NCBI RefSeq assembly: GCF_007559435.1
Contig: NZ_VMBP01000004.1
Span: 62,001-126,000, forward strand
DNA from: Ancylobacter moscoviensis
Lineage (GTDB): Bacteria > Pseudomonadota > Alphaproteobacteria > Rhizobiales > Xanthobacteraceae
Direction of reading: 5' to 3'
DNA length: 64,000 bases
The translations under genes and the position numbers were made by a program. The notes under the pieces were generated by a model. The model did not search any database, had not been told where the DNA came from, and saw only the letters and a list, made by a program, of their open reading frames with translations. This document shows positions 36,924 to 47,145 of the stretch, piece by piece (the stretch's first letter is position 1; every line of letters starts with the position of its first letter).

Positions 36924-36942
36924 CAGATTGTAGATAATCTGC
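36924..36942. promoter_or_regulatory. Island operator motif, copy 2 (divergent otnC/ltnD promoter)
   Basis: GCAGATT and AATCTGC (arms at 36923-36929 and 36936-36942) flank GTAGAT, a clean dyad. The interval 36924-36939 is the exact reverse complement of the 16-base motif at 36174-36189. It sits in the 54-base gap between otnC and ltnD, touching the otnC start, so a bound repressor would block both genes. Confidence 0.6.
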
Positions 36943-36975
36943 ATATAAGCGGGCTCGAAGCAAGGGAGTTTCGGC

Positions 36976-37905
36976 GTGTCTTCCAACGGTTCCGAGGCAA
37001 AATCCGGCGTCGCTGTCATCGGTCTGGGATCGATGGGTTTTGGCATGGCGAGTTCGTTGCTCCGCCATGGACACATCGTCTCCGGATACGATCCAGCCCC
37101 GGCGGCGATCGCGAAACTGGCGTCGGCTGGTGGCACTTCCGCCCGTTCGCCGGCGGAAGCGGTGCGGGGCGCCTCCATCGTCCTGTGCGTCGTCGTCAAC
37201 AGTGTGCAAACGGAGGCCGTGCTTTTCGCCGAGAACGGAGTTTTCCCCGTGATGGCGCCTGGATCGGTCTTCGTCTCGTCGGCCACCATGGCGCCGGCCG
37301 ACGCCCGGCGCTTCGCTGCGCGTCTCGCCGAGCGGGATATTCTCTATCTGGACGCACCTATTTCCGGGGGCGCCGCCAAGGCGGCGACCGGTGCCCTGAC
37401 CGTGATGGCGTCTGGCAGCATTGCGGCCTTCGATCGGGCGGCGGATGTGCTGGATGCGATCTCCAGCAAGGTCTATCGGCTCGGCAGCGAGCCAGGTATC
37501 GGCGCCTCGGTGAAGATGATCAACCAGCACCTGGCCGGCGTTCATATCGCCGCGGCATGCGAGGCGATGGCTCTGGCGTCGAAGCTCGGACTGGATCTGC
37601 CCACCGTATACGAGGTCATCACCGCGTCGGCCGGCAATTCATGGATGTTCGAGAACCGGGTTCCGCACATCCTCGAGGGCGACTACAGGCCGCTCAGCTC
37701 GGTCGAAATATTCGTCAAGGATCTCGGGATTTTGCAGGATATGGCGCGAGCGGAACGCTACCCGGCGCCGCTCGCCGCTGCTGCACTGCAGATGTACCTG
37801 GCGACCTCCGGCGCAGGAATGGGCGCCGAGGACGACGCATCGGTGGCGCGAACATACGCGGCACTGTCTGGCGCCGTACTGCCCGCCGTCAAACCCACCA
37901 CGTGA
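36976..37905 (+). CDS. ltnD: Tetronate (L-threonate-type) 2-dehydrogenase
   Basis: NAD-dependent beta-hydroxyacid dehydrogenase of 309 residues: GVAVIGLGSMGFGMASSLLR dinucleotide fold, substrate loop DAPISGGAAKAATGALTVM, catalytic Lys in VKMINQHLAG, and a helical C-terminal domain. A GTG start has GGGAG ahead. The companion genes otnK and otnC make an L-threonate/D-erythronate-type dehydrogenase (LtnD) the best fit: it oxidises C2 of the tetronate before OtnK acts. The isomerase OtnI used by the known pathway was not found here. Confidence 0.82.
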   Translation: MSSNGSEAKSGVAVIGLGSMGFGMASSLLRHGHIVSGYDPAPAAIAKLASAGGTSARSPAEAVRGASIVLCVVVNSVQTEAVLFAENGVFPVMAPGSVFVSSATMAPADARRFAARLAERDILYLDAPISGGAAKAATGALTVMASGSIAAFDRAADVLDAISSKVYRLGSEPGIGASVKMINQHLAGVHIAAACEAMALASKLGLDLPTVYEVITASAGNSWMFENRVPHILEGDYRPLSSVEIFVKDLGILQDMARAERYPAPLAAAALQMYLATSGAGMGAEDDASVARTYAALSGAVLPAVKPTT

Positions 37906-37966
37906 CCTATCCGCAGCCGAAGCTCGGCAAGACCGGCCGGTTTGCACCGTACAGGAGATGGCTCCC

Positions 37967-39235
37967 ATGACCGCGCTGCTCGCAGCCATCGCGGACGACT
38001 ACACGGGCGCGTCGGATCTCGCGAACACATGGCGCAAGTCCGGTCTCAGGACCGTGCAGACCATTGGCGTCCCGGCCGACAAGGAAGCCTTCGGCGGGAT
38101 AAATGCGATCGTGGTGTCGCTGAAGATACGTTCTGCCCCTGTCGCGGAAGCCGTGTCCGGCGCTCTTGCGGCGGAGGCACTCCTGAGGGAGATCGGCGTT
38201 CGCCATGTCATGTACAAGATTTGTTCCACGTTCGATTCCACAGATGACGGCAACATCGGCCAGGTTACGGATGCCCTAATGGAACGTGCGGGGCAGGGTT
38301 GGGTGTTTGTCACGCCGGCTTTCCCGGAAACCGGTCGGACCGTTTACAAGGGAAATCTGTTCGTCAACGACGTTCCCCTGAACGAAAGTTCGCTTCGCCA
38401 TCACCCGCTGAACCCGATGCGCGACGCAAACCTCGCCCGCATATTGGCAAAGCAGTCCGAGCGGCCTGTCCGCATCCTTGACGTTCAGACGGTGGCGGCA
38501 GGTCTTGGCGCCTGTCGCGAGAAAATCCAGTCCTTTTCCGATATCCGGCCGTCGATCATCGCCGACGCGATCGACGATGCCCATCTTGACGTGCTTGGCC
38601 GTCTCGCCTTCGAAACGGCCGTTTCCACGGGAGCGTCAGGTCTCGGCCACGGCCTCGCCAGGGCGGCGCTGGAGGCCTGTCGTTCGGAAGACGGGGCCAC
38701 CAGCGGCTTCCAGCCGGTAGGGGGCCGCGCCGCTGCGATCGCCGGCAGTTGCTCGGCGCGTACGCTCGAGCAAATCGCGGTTGCCGAAAAGCGTATGCCT
38801 GTCCTGCGGCTTGATCCCGAATGTATCGTCGCCGGGTCGGGAGCCGTCGATGAAGCCTTGGCCTTTGCGCGGCGCCATCTTGAAGCGGGACCCGTCCTCA
38901 TCGCCGCATCGGCCTCTTCCGAAGCCGTCGCTGCGCTTCAGCAGAAGTACGGCAGGATGGAGACGGGGCATGCGATCGAGCGCGTCCTGGCGACGATTGC
39001 TCTTGGCCTCGTCAATGAGGGCGTTCGTCGTCTCGTTGTCGCTGGCGGGGAAACGTCCGGCGCCGTGGTCGACATGCTCGGCATACGATCCTTCGAGGTC
39101 GGGGAGGAGCTTGCTCCCGGCGTGCCGATGCTTCGCACCTTCGGTCAGCCTGGAGGCGATCTCGCCATGGCATTGAAATCCGGCAATTTCGGCGGTCCCG
39201 ACTTCCTTCCCGAAGCGCTCTCGCGACTCGCTTGA
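37967..39235 (+). CDS. otnK: 3-oxo-tetronate kinase (four-carbon acid sugar kinase family)
   Basis: Kinase of 422 residues of the YgbK/DUF1537 group: N-terminal IADDYTGASDLANTWRKSGL, KICSTFDSTDDGNIGQVTDA, and C-terminal VVAGGETSGAVVDMLGI and FGQPGGDLAMALKSGNFGG. Such kinases phosphorylate 3-oxo-tetronates at O4. AGGAG nine bases ahead supports the ATG at 37967 rather than 37958. It follows ltnD by 61 bases on the plus strand; with OtnC it feeds dihydroxyacetone phosphate into central metabolism. Confidence 0.85.
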   Translation: MTALLAAIADDYTGASDLANTWRKSGLRTVQTIGVPADKEAFGGINAIVVSLKIRSAPVAEAVSGALAAEALLREIGVRHVMYKICSTFDSTDDGNIGQVTDALMERAGQGWVFVTPAFPETGRTVYKGNLFVNDVPLNESSLRHHPLNPMRDANLARILAKQSERPVRILDVQTVAAGLGACREKIQSFSDIRPSIIADAIDDAHLDVLGRLAFETAVSTGASGLGHGLARAALEACRSEDGATSGFQPVGGRAAAIAGSCSARTLEQIAVAEKRMPVLRLDPECIVAGSGAVDEALAFARRHLEAGPVLIAASASSEAVAALQQKYGRMETGHAIERVLATIALGLVNEGVRRLVVAGGETSGAVVDMLGIRSFEVGEELAPGVPMLRTFGQPGGDLAMALKSGNFGGPDFLPEALSRLA

Positions 39236-39320
39236 GGTTTCAAGCGAGCTATGCCGAGCGATTGCCTTACCTGAACGCCGCCGAACCGTGACGTGATCGA
39301 AAGACAACCTGGAGGACACC

Positions 39321-40076
39321 ATGGGCAACAGCTTTGAAGGCAAGACCGTCGTAATCTCGGGCGCGGCCGGTGGCGTTGGCCGTGCCGCCGTCGCGCAGTT
39401 CGTTGAGAACGGTGCTCGTGTCTGCGCGACCGACATCGCCACTTCCGTCACCGATCTCGAACGCGGCTCGTCCGGTCAGATCGTCGCTGTGCCCGCCGAT
39501 GTCACGAAATCCATGGAGGTGGAAAAGATCTTCGCCGCCGCGGAACAGCGTCTGGGTCCGGTGGATGTACTGGTCAGCAATGCCGGGTTCATCATCTCCA
39601 AATCCGCCCACGACACTACGGAAGACGAATGGGATAGCGTCATGAACGCGAATGCCAAGTCCTTCTTCCTGATGTCGAAGCGCGCGCTGCCGGTAATGCT
39701 GCAGCGGGGCGCAGGCTCGATCGTCGCCACCGGCTCCATTTCAAGCGTCGTCGGTCTGCCGGAACAGGCCGCCTACTGCGCAGCTAAGGGCGCGCTGCTG
39801 CAGCTCGTTCGCCAGATGGCGGTCGACTACGCGTCCCGCGGGATTCGGGTGAACGCCGTAGGCGCAGGTTCGATCAATACTCCGTTCCTCACGCGCTACC
39901 TCGAAGGTCTCGAAGATCCCGCTGCCGGCGAGGCGGCGATCAAAAGTGCTCATCCGCTGGGCCGCTGGGCCGAACCGAAGGAGATTGCCGATGCGATCTT
40001 CTATCTGTCAGGCCCGGCGGCATCCTTTGTGACCGGGCAGATCCTGATGGCTGACGGCGGATACAGCGCTCGATAG
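39321..40076 (+). CDS. Short-chain dehydrogenase/reductase
   Basis: SDR of 251 residues: ISGAAGGVGRAA cofactor motif, NAG in VLVSNAGF, catalytic Ser in ATGSISSVVG and YCAAK, C-terminal GQILMADGGYSAR. CTGGAGGACACC leads into the ATG. It follows otnK on the same strand and is the last island gene on the right side. Substrate unknown; may act on a sugar acid or alcohol. Confidence 0.85.
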   Translation: MGNSFEGKTVVISGAAGGVGRAAVAQFVENGARVCATDIATSVTDLERGSSGQIVAVPADVTKSMEVEKIFAAAEQRLGPVDVLVSNAGFIISKSAHDTTEDEWDSVMNANAKSFFLMSKRALPVMLQRGAGSIVATGSISSVVGLPEQAAYCAAKGALLQLVRQMAVDYASRGIRVNAVGAGSINTPFLTRYLEGLEDPAAGEAAIKSAHPLGRWAEPKEIADAIFYLSGPAASFVTGQILMADGGYSAR

Positions 40077-40079
40077 CTC

Positions 40080-40190
40080 TGGCGAAGCATCAGGCCGGGG
40101 CCGGAGTGCCGGAGGAAACGATAGACCACCGAGGCCCATATGGGGGCGGATGGTGTTGTCGTGCCATTCAAGCGATTTCTTCGCAGAAGC
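40080..40190 (-). pseudogene. Possible C-terminal remnant of an IS3-type transposase
   Basis: On the minus strand, after a stop at 40191-40193, one frame reads ASAKKSLEWHDNTIRPHMGL and GGLSFPP. The spacing W..NTIRPH..LGGL.P recalls the end of IS3-family integrase domains (YNTxRPHxxLG). Only about 37 codons remain, with no start, no terminal repeats and no upstream domain. It is weak but sits at an island border. Confidence 0.35.
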
Positions 40191-40239
40191 CTAGGATCGT
40201 CCGGCTGACCAGCTCGATGCCGTTGCCGGAGAGACGATC

Positions 40240-40451
40240 ATGCGGGGCCGACCGCGGCGGACGATGACCTGGTTCGCCCGCCTTTCTCCGTGTTTCTTCG
40301 CTGGGCTTCTCGCAGGGGCTATCGGTGCGTTGGCCTACACGGGCGCCTGCGTGAACGACGGTGCTGCTTTCTTCGTCCTGTGGTGCATGGTGGTTATGGC
40401 ACCGTCGGCGGGATCGGCGCTGCCATCGGGCCAAGGTCGCTAGCTTGGTAG
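40240..40451 (+). pseudogene. Frameshifted C-terminal remnant of an NrsF-type (DUF1109) anti-sigma factor
   Basis: The first frame gives MTWFARLSPCFFAGLLAGAI, ALAYTGACVNDGAAFFVLW and CMVVMA. Near 40400 the frame must shift by one base to continue TVGGIGAAIGPRSLAW and the stop at 40449-40451. Together these resemble the final two helices of NrsF proteins (GxLxALxYxLxCxExxxxFxxxW ... GAxxGPRLLRW). The N-terminal two thirds are missing, so this is a decayed fragment. Confidence 0.5.
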
Positions 40452-40480
40452 AGGCCAGGAAGTCGTGAAAGGTGACCGCG

Positions 40481-41899
40481 CTAGCCTTGGGCAGAACCGT
40501 TTTCATTCGGTCGGCACGCTGCATAGCGATAACAGCCACGCCCAGCTTGCTTGGCCTCATAGAGAGCGCCGTCCGCCGCAGCTTGCAACGCTGCGGGGGC
40601 AAGTCCGCACTCAGGCACACGGGCGATGCCAATGCTGATGCCGAGGCTAATGGAATGACCGCCATATTCCACGGGGACGCCCAGGGCGCGAATGAGACGC
40701 TCGGCCACACGGTCAACCTCGCGTGGGTTCGTGCTGACTTCCAGCAGCGCTGCAAACTCATCGCCCCCGACCCGCGCTACAATGTCCTGAGGACGCATCC
40801 CACCTCGAAGGCGTATTGCCACCTCGCGCAACACGGCGTCTCCGGCCTGATGGCCAAGCGTGTCGTTCACGCGCTTGAAATGGTCGACATCCAGATAGAA
40901 GAGCGCGAAGCGCTGACCGGTAGACCTGTTTCGTGCGACTGCCTCGTTCAAATGCTCTTCGAGCAATGCCCGATTGGCCAAGCCTGTCAGCACATCATGC
41001 GTAGCCTGACGCGTGAGCCGCGCTTCGAGCTTTTTGCGACGGTCCATGCCACGTACTGAGGCGACATAGCCGTTTGGCTCGCCTGTGGTGCGATCGTAGG
41101 TCAGGCGGATTGAGGCTTCCATCCAGACCCATGATCCATTCTTGTGGCGCTGGCGTATCTCGCTCTCGCCAACATCGAAATTGCCCTCACGAATTCGCTG
41201 CATCATCTCGCGAAAGCGAGGAGCATCGTCAGGGTGCACGATGTCCGCAGCTTGGCGCCCGATCAGTTCTTCCGGCTCATAGCCGAGCAACGTATTGACG
41301 GAGGGCGATACATAGAGCCGCACCCCTTCAAGGTCGCCCCGCACGATGGTGTCGGTCGAACTCTCCGCCAACAGGCGGAAATCAGCTTCTTGCTGCTTCG
41401 CCGCCTGTAGTTCACGGTGGAGACGCAGAATCTCGTGCGCGATGCGGCCGAGATCTCGTAGGTGATCGTCCCCCGTGTCTTCGATTGTTCGAGGTCGGGT
41501 ATCAAACAGGCATAGGCGCCCCTCGGCGGACGATCCTAAGGGGATGCTCGCAAAGAACCTGAGCCCCGGCATTCGGCGGGTCCAGGCGGACTCCGTGTCG
41601 GCCGTATCGGAACTGAAGTCGGTTATTGCCTTCAAGTCCTCACCGAGGCCCCCGAACTCCTCTATGGTTTTTGGAAATATCCAGTCGCGCGGCACGGCGC
41701 GCGGATCGGCATCGATCCAATGGCCGGCATTCCTTGCGAGAACCACGGACGCGGCATGTACCCCCAACAGGGCACGCGCGACTCGGCATAGGGCGTCGTA
41801 TCCCGCGACATCCGATGTTTCGCCGGTGGCATCTTGGGTCAGGAGAGGCCCTTGTCCAACCGTGATCCCGGTGCGCATCGACCATCCAGAGGGCGACAT
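40481..41899 (-). CDS. Diguanylate cyclase with GAF and PAS domains
   Basis: Protein of 472 residues: a GAF-like region (about 30-150), a PAS/PAC region (about 165-295; ends YVASVRGMDRRKKLEARL) and a GGDEF domain. The active-site motif RVGGDEFAAL is intact, as are HDVLTGLANR and YLDVDHFKRVNDTLGHQAGD. An RPQD lies five residues before GGDEF, the usual inhibitory RxxD site. Expected to make cyclic di-GMP, with product inhibition, in response to a small ligand or redox signal. No EAL domain and no membrane segment. Confidence 0.9.
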   Translation of the reverse strand: MSPSGWSMRTGITVGQGPLLTQDATGETSDVAGYDALCRVARALLGVHAASVVLARNAGHWIDADPRAVPRDWIFPKTIEEFGGLGEDLKAITDFSSDTADTESAWTRRMPGLRFFASIPLGSSAEGRLCLFDTRPRTIEDTGDDHLRDLGRIAHEILRLHRELQAAKQQEADFRLLAESSTDTIVRGDLEGVRLYVSPSVNTLLGYEPEELIGRQAADIVHPDDAPRFREMMQRIREGNFDVGESEIRQRHKNGSWVWMEASIRLTYDRTTGEPNGYVASVRGMDRRKKLEARLTRQATHDVLTGLANRALLEEHLNEAVARNRSTGQRFALFYLDVDHFKRVNDTLGHQAGDAVLREVAIRLRGGMRPQDIVARVGGDEFAALLEVSTNPREVDRVAERLIRALGVPVEYGGHSISLGISIGIARVPECGLAPAALQAAADGALYEAKQAGRGCYRYAACRPNENGSAQG

Positions 41900-42131
41900 G
41901 TCGACGCCCGCAACGTTACCCCATTCGACGGGAGCACAAGTAAGAGGCGCAATCCAGTGCCCTGTTGCTGCCGGAACGCTTGAGTACGTTGTCGACGTAT
42001 AGGAGGCGTCCTGCTCTCCCTTGGGCGCCGATTCTGGCCCTTAGGGCCGCTTCGAGGCCGCGAACGCGGTGGGGACGACAAAATCGCCAGCCGACAAAAT
42101 TCAACAATATCAAGGCTTTGAAAGAAAATAA

Positions 42132-42207
42132 TGGCTCCCTGAGCAGGACTCGAACCTGCGACCATTCGATTAACAGTCGAACGCTCTACCAACTGAGCTA
42201 TCAGGGA
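42132..42207 (-). tRNA. tRNA-Asn (GTT)
   Basis: Minus strand 5'-TCCCTGATAGCTCAGTTGG... folds as a cloverleaf. Acceptor TCCCTGA pairs with TCAGGGA; D-arm GCTC/GAGC; anticodon loop CTGTTAA with GTT for asparagine; T-arm GCAGGTTCGAGTCCTGC. Discriminator G and an encoded CCA (42132-42134) complete 76 bases. Confidence 0.97.
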
Positions 42208-42299
42208 CCGGGGACGCGCGAAGCGTCGCGGAGGCCGGCGATATAGCAATGCGGGATCCGTTTGTGAAGTCGGAACCCGCATCCCATGTGGATATGTCG

Positions 42300-44099
<1,800 letters not shown>

Positions 44100-44339
44100 C
44101 AGGCAGCTTCCTTTACGCAGCGGCCTTGCCCGGCCGAAGGGTGCCTTCCCGGCACGTTCGGACGCGCAGGGCGGCACGACGGGATCATCAACGACGATCC
44201 CCAGTCATTGTCAAACAATGGGAGGCGGCTGTCGCGGCCGACATATGCATGTGCCGTATGGTGCGCCTCACGGCGTCTCCCGGGTGCTGTCGCGACACGT
44301 GCCGCCGACACCTTTCGGGCCGGCGGCACGTGCGTGAAC

Positions 44340-44413
44340 TGGAGGCCACGCCCGGAATCGAACCGGGGTGCACGGATTTGCAGTCCGCTGCGTAACCACT
44401 CCGCCACGTGGCC
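44340..44413 (-). tRNA. tRNA-Cys (GCA)
   Basis: Minus strand begins GGCCACGTGGCGGAGTGGTT. Acceptor GGCCACG pairs with CGTGGCC, anticodon loop CTGCAAA with GCA for cysteine, T-arm CCCGGTTCGAATCCGGG; discriminator T and encoded CCA end the 74-base gene at 44340. Confidence 0.97.
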
Positions 44414-44598
44414 GACCGGGGATGCAGGACATCGCCCGATGGACCGGCGCGCCTCATAACAGAGCTCTCGCCGATGAGCAACGCGGGGAGGCGTCGGCGG
44501 TGGCACACAGTCGATCGCGACAGTGGACAGCGGCGCTGCGCCGCACGGCGGTTCCGCACGCGGGTACGGCCCGTTTTCTGCGCAGTCGCCGGGTTGCA

Positions 44599-44617
44599 GG
44601 CTTGAAATCTTCAAGCC
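44599..44617. repeat. Small perfect dyad upstream of the methyltransferase-like gene
   Basis: GGCTTGAA (44599-44606) and TTCAAGCC (44610-44617) pair around ATC, about 113 bases before the ATG of the next gene. It could be an operator or hairpin. The remaining 44414-44729 gap shows no gene. Confidence 0.4.
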
Positions 44618-44729
44618 AAGGCGTGGAGAATGCTTGCATTGGGAACGCGCGTGCCGCAATTCTGGCGCCGGCTTCCTGCGGCGGTATCTGAACGGACCGT
44701 CGCCCGTTTCGTTTCGAGGTTGTCGCCGA

Positions 44730-45392
44730 ATGATCGATTTCGCCGAGATGCGCCGCGCCATGGTCGATGCCCAGGTGCGGGCCAACGACGTCACCGACCT
44801 GCGCATCGTTGCCGCCATGCTGGAGACGCCGCGCGAGCGTTTTGTGCCAGCTCCGCTGCGCAACTTTGCCTATATCGATGACGACCTGCTGGTTAAGGAA
44901 GGCGCTCCGGCTCGCTACCTGATGGAGCCGATGGTGCTCGCCAAGCTGCTGCAGGCGGCAGAAATCGGGCCGGATGCGCTTGTCCTCGATGTCGGTGCAG
45001 CGAGCGGCTATTCCACCGCCGTGCTGGCGAAGCTGGCGGGGCAGGTGGTCGCTCTAGAGGAAGACGCCGAGCTGGCGGGGCAGGGCTCTTCCCTCCTGGT
45101 CGAGCTCGGGCTGCTCAACGCCGCCTATGTTCAGGGGCCGCTGACCGCCGGTTGGCAGTCGGAAGCGCCTTATGACGTGATTCTGCTGAATGGTTCGGTC
45201 GATTCGGTTCCCGAGACGCTGCTGGCCCAGCTCAAGCCGGGCGGCCGACTCGTCGCCGTGGTCGGACATGGGCGCGCGGGTCGCGCGAGCGTCTTCACCA
45301 ACACCACCGGCGGTATCGGTTCGCGCATCGTTTTCGATGCGGCGGTGCCCACCCTGCCGGGCTTCGAGGCGCGTCCGGGCTTTGTTTTCTAA
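44730..45392 (+). CDS. Protein-L-isoaspartate O-methyltransferase-like protein
   Basis: A 220-residue SAM-dependent methyltransferase of the PCMT family: MRRAMVDAQVRANDVTDLRI, RERFVPAPLRNFAYIDDDL, SAM motif I VLDVGAASGYSTAVLA, and late LLAQLKPGGRLVAVVG. Such short alphaproteobacterial forms are usually found just before tolC, as here (174-base gap). The canonical repair activity is on isoaspartyl residues, but it has not been shown for all of these forms. Start ATG 44730; the open frame upstream crosses non-coding sequence. Confidence 0.85.
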   Translation: MIDFAEMRRAMVDAQVRANDVTDLRIVAAMLETPRERFVPAPLRNFAYIDDDLLVKEGAPARYLMEPMVLAKLLQAAEIGPDALVLDVGAASGYSTAVLAKLAGQVVALEEDAELAGQGSSLLVELGLLNAAYVQGPLTAGWQSEAPYDVILLNGSVDSVPETLLAQLKPGGRLVAVVGHGRAGRASVFTNTTGGIGSRIVFDAAVPTLPGFEARPGFVF

Positions 45393-45565
45393 CGGCTGGC
45401 AGCCGCTCTGTGGCTGATCTGCCGCGTGTGCGATTTAAATCGTCCGCTGATCAAACCGACCAGTTCACAGCCCTTCTTCGAGCACCTATTCTGCTGTTTC
45501 ATGCAAAGAGAGTCGCCCTGGGGGCAGGTGGCTCCGATCAGTGAAGCGTTCGCAGAGGTTGGACC

Positions 45566-46975
45566 ATGTGGCTGTCGGCTACCGGGGGGAAGGTTGTCGC
45601 GTTCGCGGCGGTCGCTTGTGTTGTAGGATTCGCCGCACCGGCTAAAGCGCAGACCCTCGATCAGGCCCTGGTGGCCGCTTATCGGAACAATCCCACCCTC
45701 AACTCCCAGCGTGCGGCGACGCGCGCGACGGACGAGTATGTGCCGATTGCCCTGTCGGGGTATCGGCCGCAGGTCATGGGCAGTGCCTATGTCGGCATGC
45801 AGTGGGCGGAGACCCGCATCGATTCGAACGTGGCGGCCCTTCAGGGCACTGGCACGATGAGCAACCGGAAGACCAATCCTTCCGGCTTCGGCGTCACCAT
45901 CAGCCAGACCATCTATGACGGGCTGAGGACCGCCAATTCGGTGCGCAGCGCCGAGTCGCAGGTGAAGGGCCAACGCGAGCTGCTCCGTAACACCGAGCAG
46001 CTCGTGCTGCTCGACGCCGCCACCGCCTACATGAACGTGCTGCAGAACACGGCGCTGGTGGATCTGCAGAAGCAGAATCTCGAAGCGCTGCAGGAAGAGC
46101 TGCGCGCGGCGCGTGACCGCTTCTCCGTCGGCGAGATCACCCGCACCGACGTCGCGCAGGCCGAGGCGAGCGTGGCGACCGCGCAGAGCGATCTGGCATT
46201 GGCAAACTCGAACCTGAATACCGCCAACGCGGTCTTCTTCCAGGTGATCGGCCTGCGTCCGACCAAGCTGTCGCCCGGCCGGCCGATCGACCGGCTGCTG
46301 CCGAAGAGCCTCAATACGGCGGTCGAGTTCGGTCTGACGCGACACCCGGCGGTGAAGGCGGCTGAATTTGCCGTCGATGCCGGCTTCTCCAACGTGAAGG
46401 TGGCGGAGGCGGCCTTGTCGCCCACGCTCACCCTCAACGGCACCGCCTCGTCCGACTACAACAGCGCCAACAGCGTCGAGCGGCAGACCGCCGCTTCGGC
46501 CACGCTGAACCTCACCGTGCCGATCTATCAGGGCGGCGCGGAATACGCGACGATCCGTCAGAGCAAGGAAACCCTTGGTCAGCTGCGCATCGAGGTGGAC
46601 GTGAACCGCGAGCAGGTTCGCGCCAACGTCGTGCAGTACTGGGGCGCTCTGGAAGCGGCCAAGGCGGCCATCGAATCGGCGCAGGCTTCCGTGGCGGCGA
46701 ACGAGATCGCGCTGCGCGGCGTGCGCGAGGAGTGGCGCGTCGGCCAGCGTACCACGCTCGATGTGCTGAACGCGCAGACCGCGCTGTTTGACGCCCGCGC
46801 CAGCCTCGTCATCGCCCAGCGCGACCGCGTGGTCGCCTCGTACGCAGTTCTGTCGGCCAGCGGCGAGCTGGGGGCGACCCGCCTCGGCCTCAAGGTTCCG
46901 ATCTACAATCCGCAGGTGCACTACAATCAGGTGCGTGATGCCTGGATTGGCGTGCGCACGCCCGGCGGCCAGTAA
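45566..46975 (+). CDS. tolC: TolC-family outer-membrane efflux protein
   Basis: Outer-membrane channel protein of 469 residues. Signal peptide ends near AAPAKAQTLDQALVAAYRNN; two OEP repeats follow with long heptad-like helices (for example ELLRNTEQLVLLDAATAYMN and QKQNLEALQEELRAARDRFS) and the conserved RFSVGEITRTDVAQAEA and EWRVGQRTTLDVLNAQTAL segments. It forms a trimeric tunnel for type I secretion and RND pumps. AGAGGTTGG leads the ATG. Confidence 0.92.
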   Translation: MWLSATGGKVVAFAAVACVVGFAAPAKAQTLDQALVAAYRNNPTLNSQRAATRATDEYVPIALSGYRPQVMGSAYVGMQWAETRIDSNVAALQGTGTMSNRKTNPSGFGVTISQTIYDGLRTANSVRSAESQVKGQRELLRNTEQLVLLDAATAYMNVLQNTALVDLQKQNLEALQEELRAARDRFSVGEITRTDVAQAEASVATAQSDLALANSNLNTANAVFFQVIGLRPTKLSPGRPIDRLLPKSLNTAVEFGLTRHPAVKAAEFAVDAGFSNVKVAEAALSPTLTLNGTASSDYNSANSVERQTAASATLNLTVPIYQGGAEYATIRQSKETLGQLRIEVDVNREQVRANVVQYWGALEAAKAAIESAQASVAANEIALRGVREEWRVGQRTTLDVLNAQTALFDARASLVIAQRDRVVASYAVLSASGELGATRLGLKVPIYNPQVHYNQVRDAWIGVRTPGGQ

Positions 46976-47145
46976 GCGGCATGAGACGAAGCGCGCGCCG
47001 GACAAAATCCACAGCCATCGGATTGTCATGGCTTGGCGCGCAGCTTTGGTCGGTGCACGGTTTACAAAGTCTTAATGGGTGATTCGCGCGATGCGCGGCC
47101 GCACTGTCCGCGCGCGGCGTCGTCTGAGCGATCGGAAAGAAGCGC

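Noticed and set aside
40168-40260. Minus-strand tail reading NGIELVSRTILGFCEEIA as the end of a gene
   Set aside because: The frame continues upstream only as antisense of the NrsF fragment, and it overlaps the transposase-like frame; no family was recognised.
42132-42207. tRNA-Asn as attachment site for the accessory island
   Set aside because: The island ends about 2 kb away with a GGDEF gene between; I found no integrase gene and no repeat of the tRNA 3' end at the other border.
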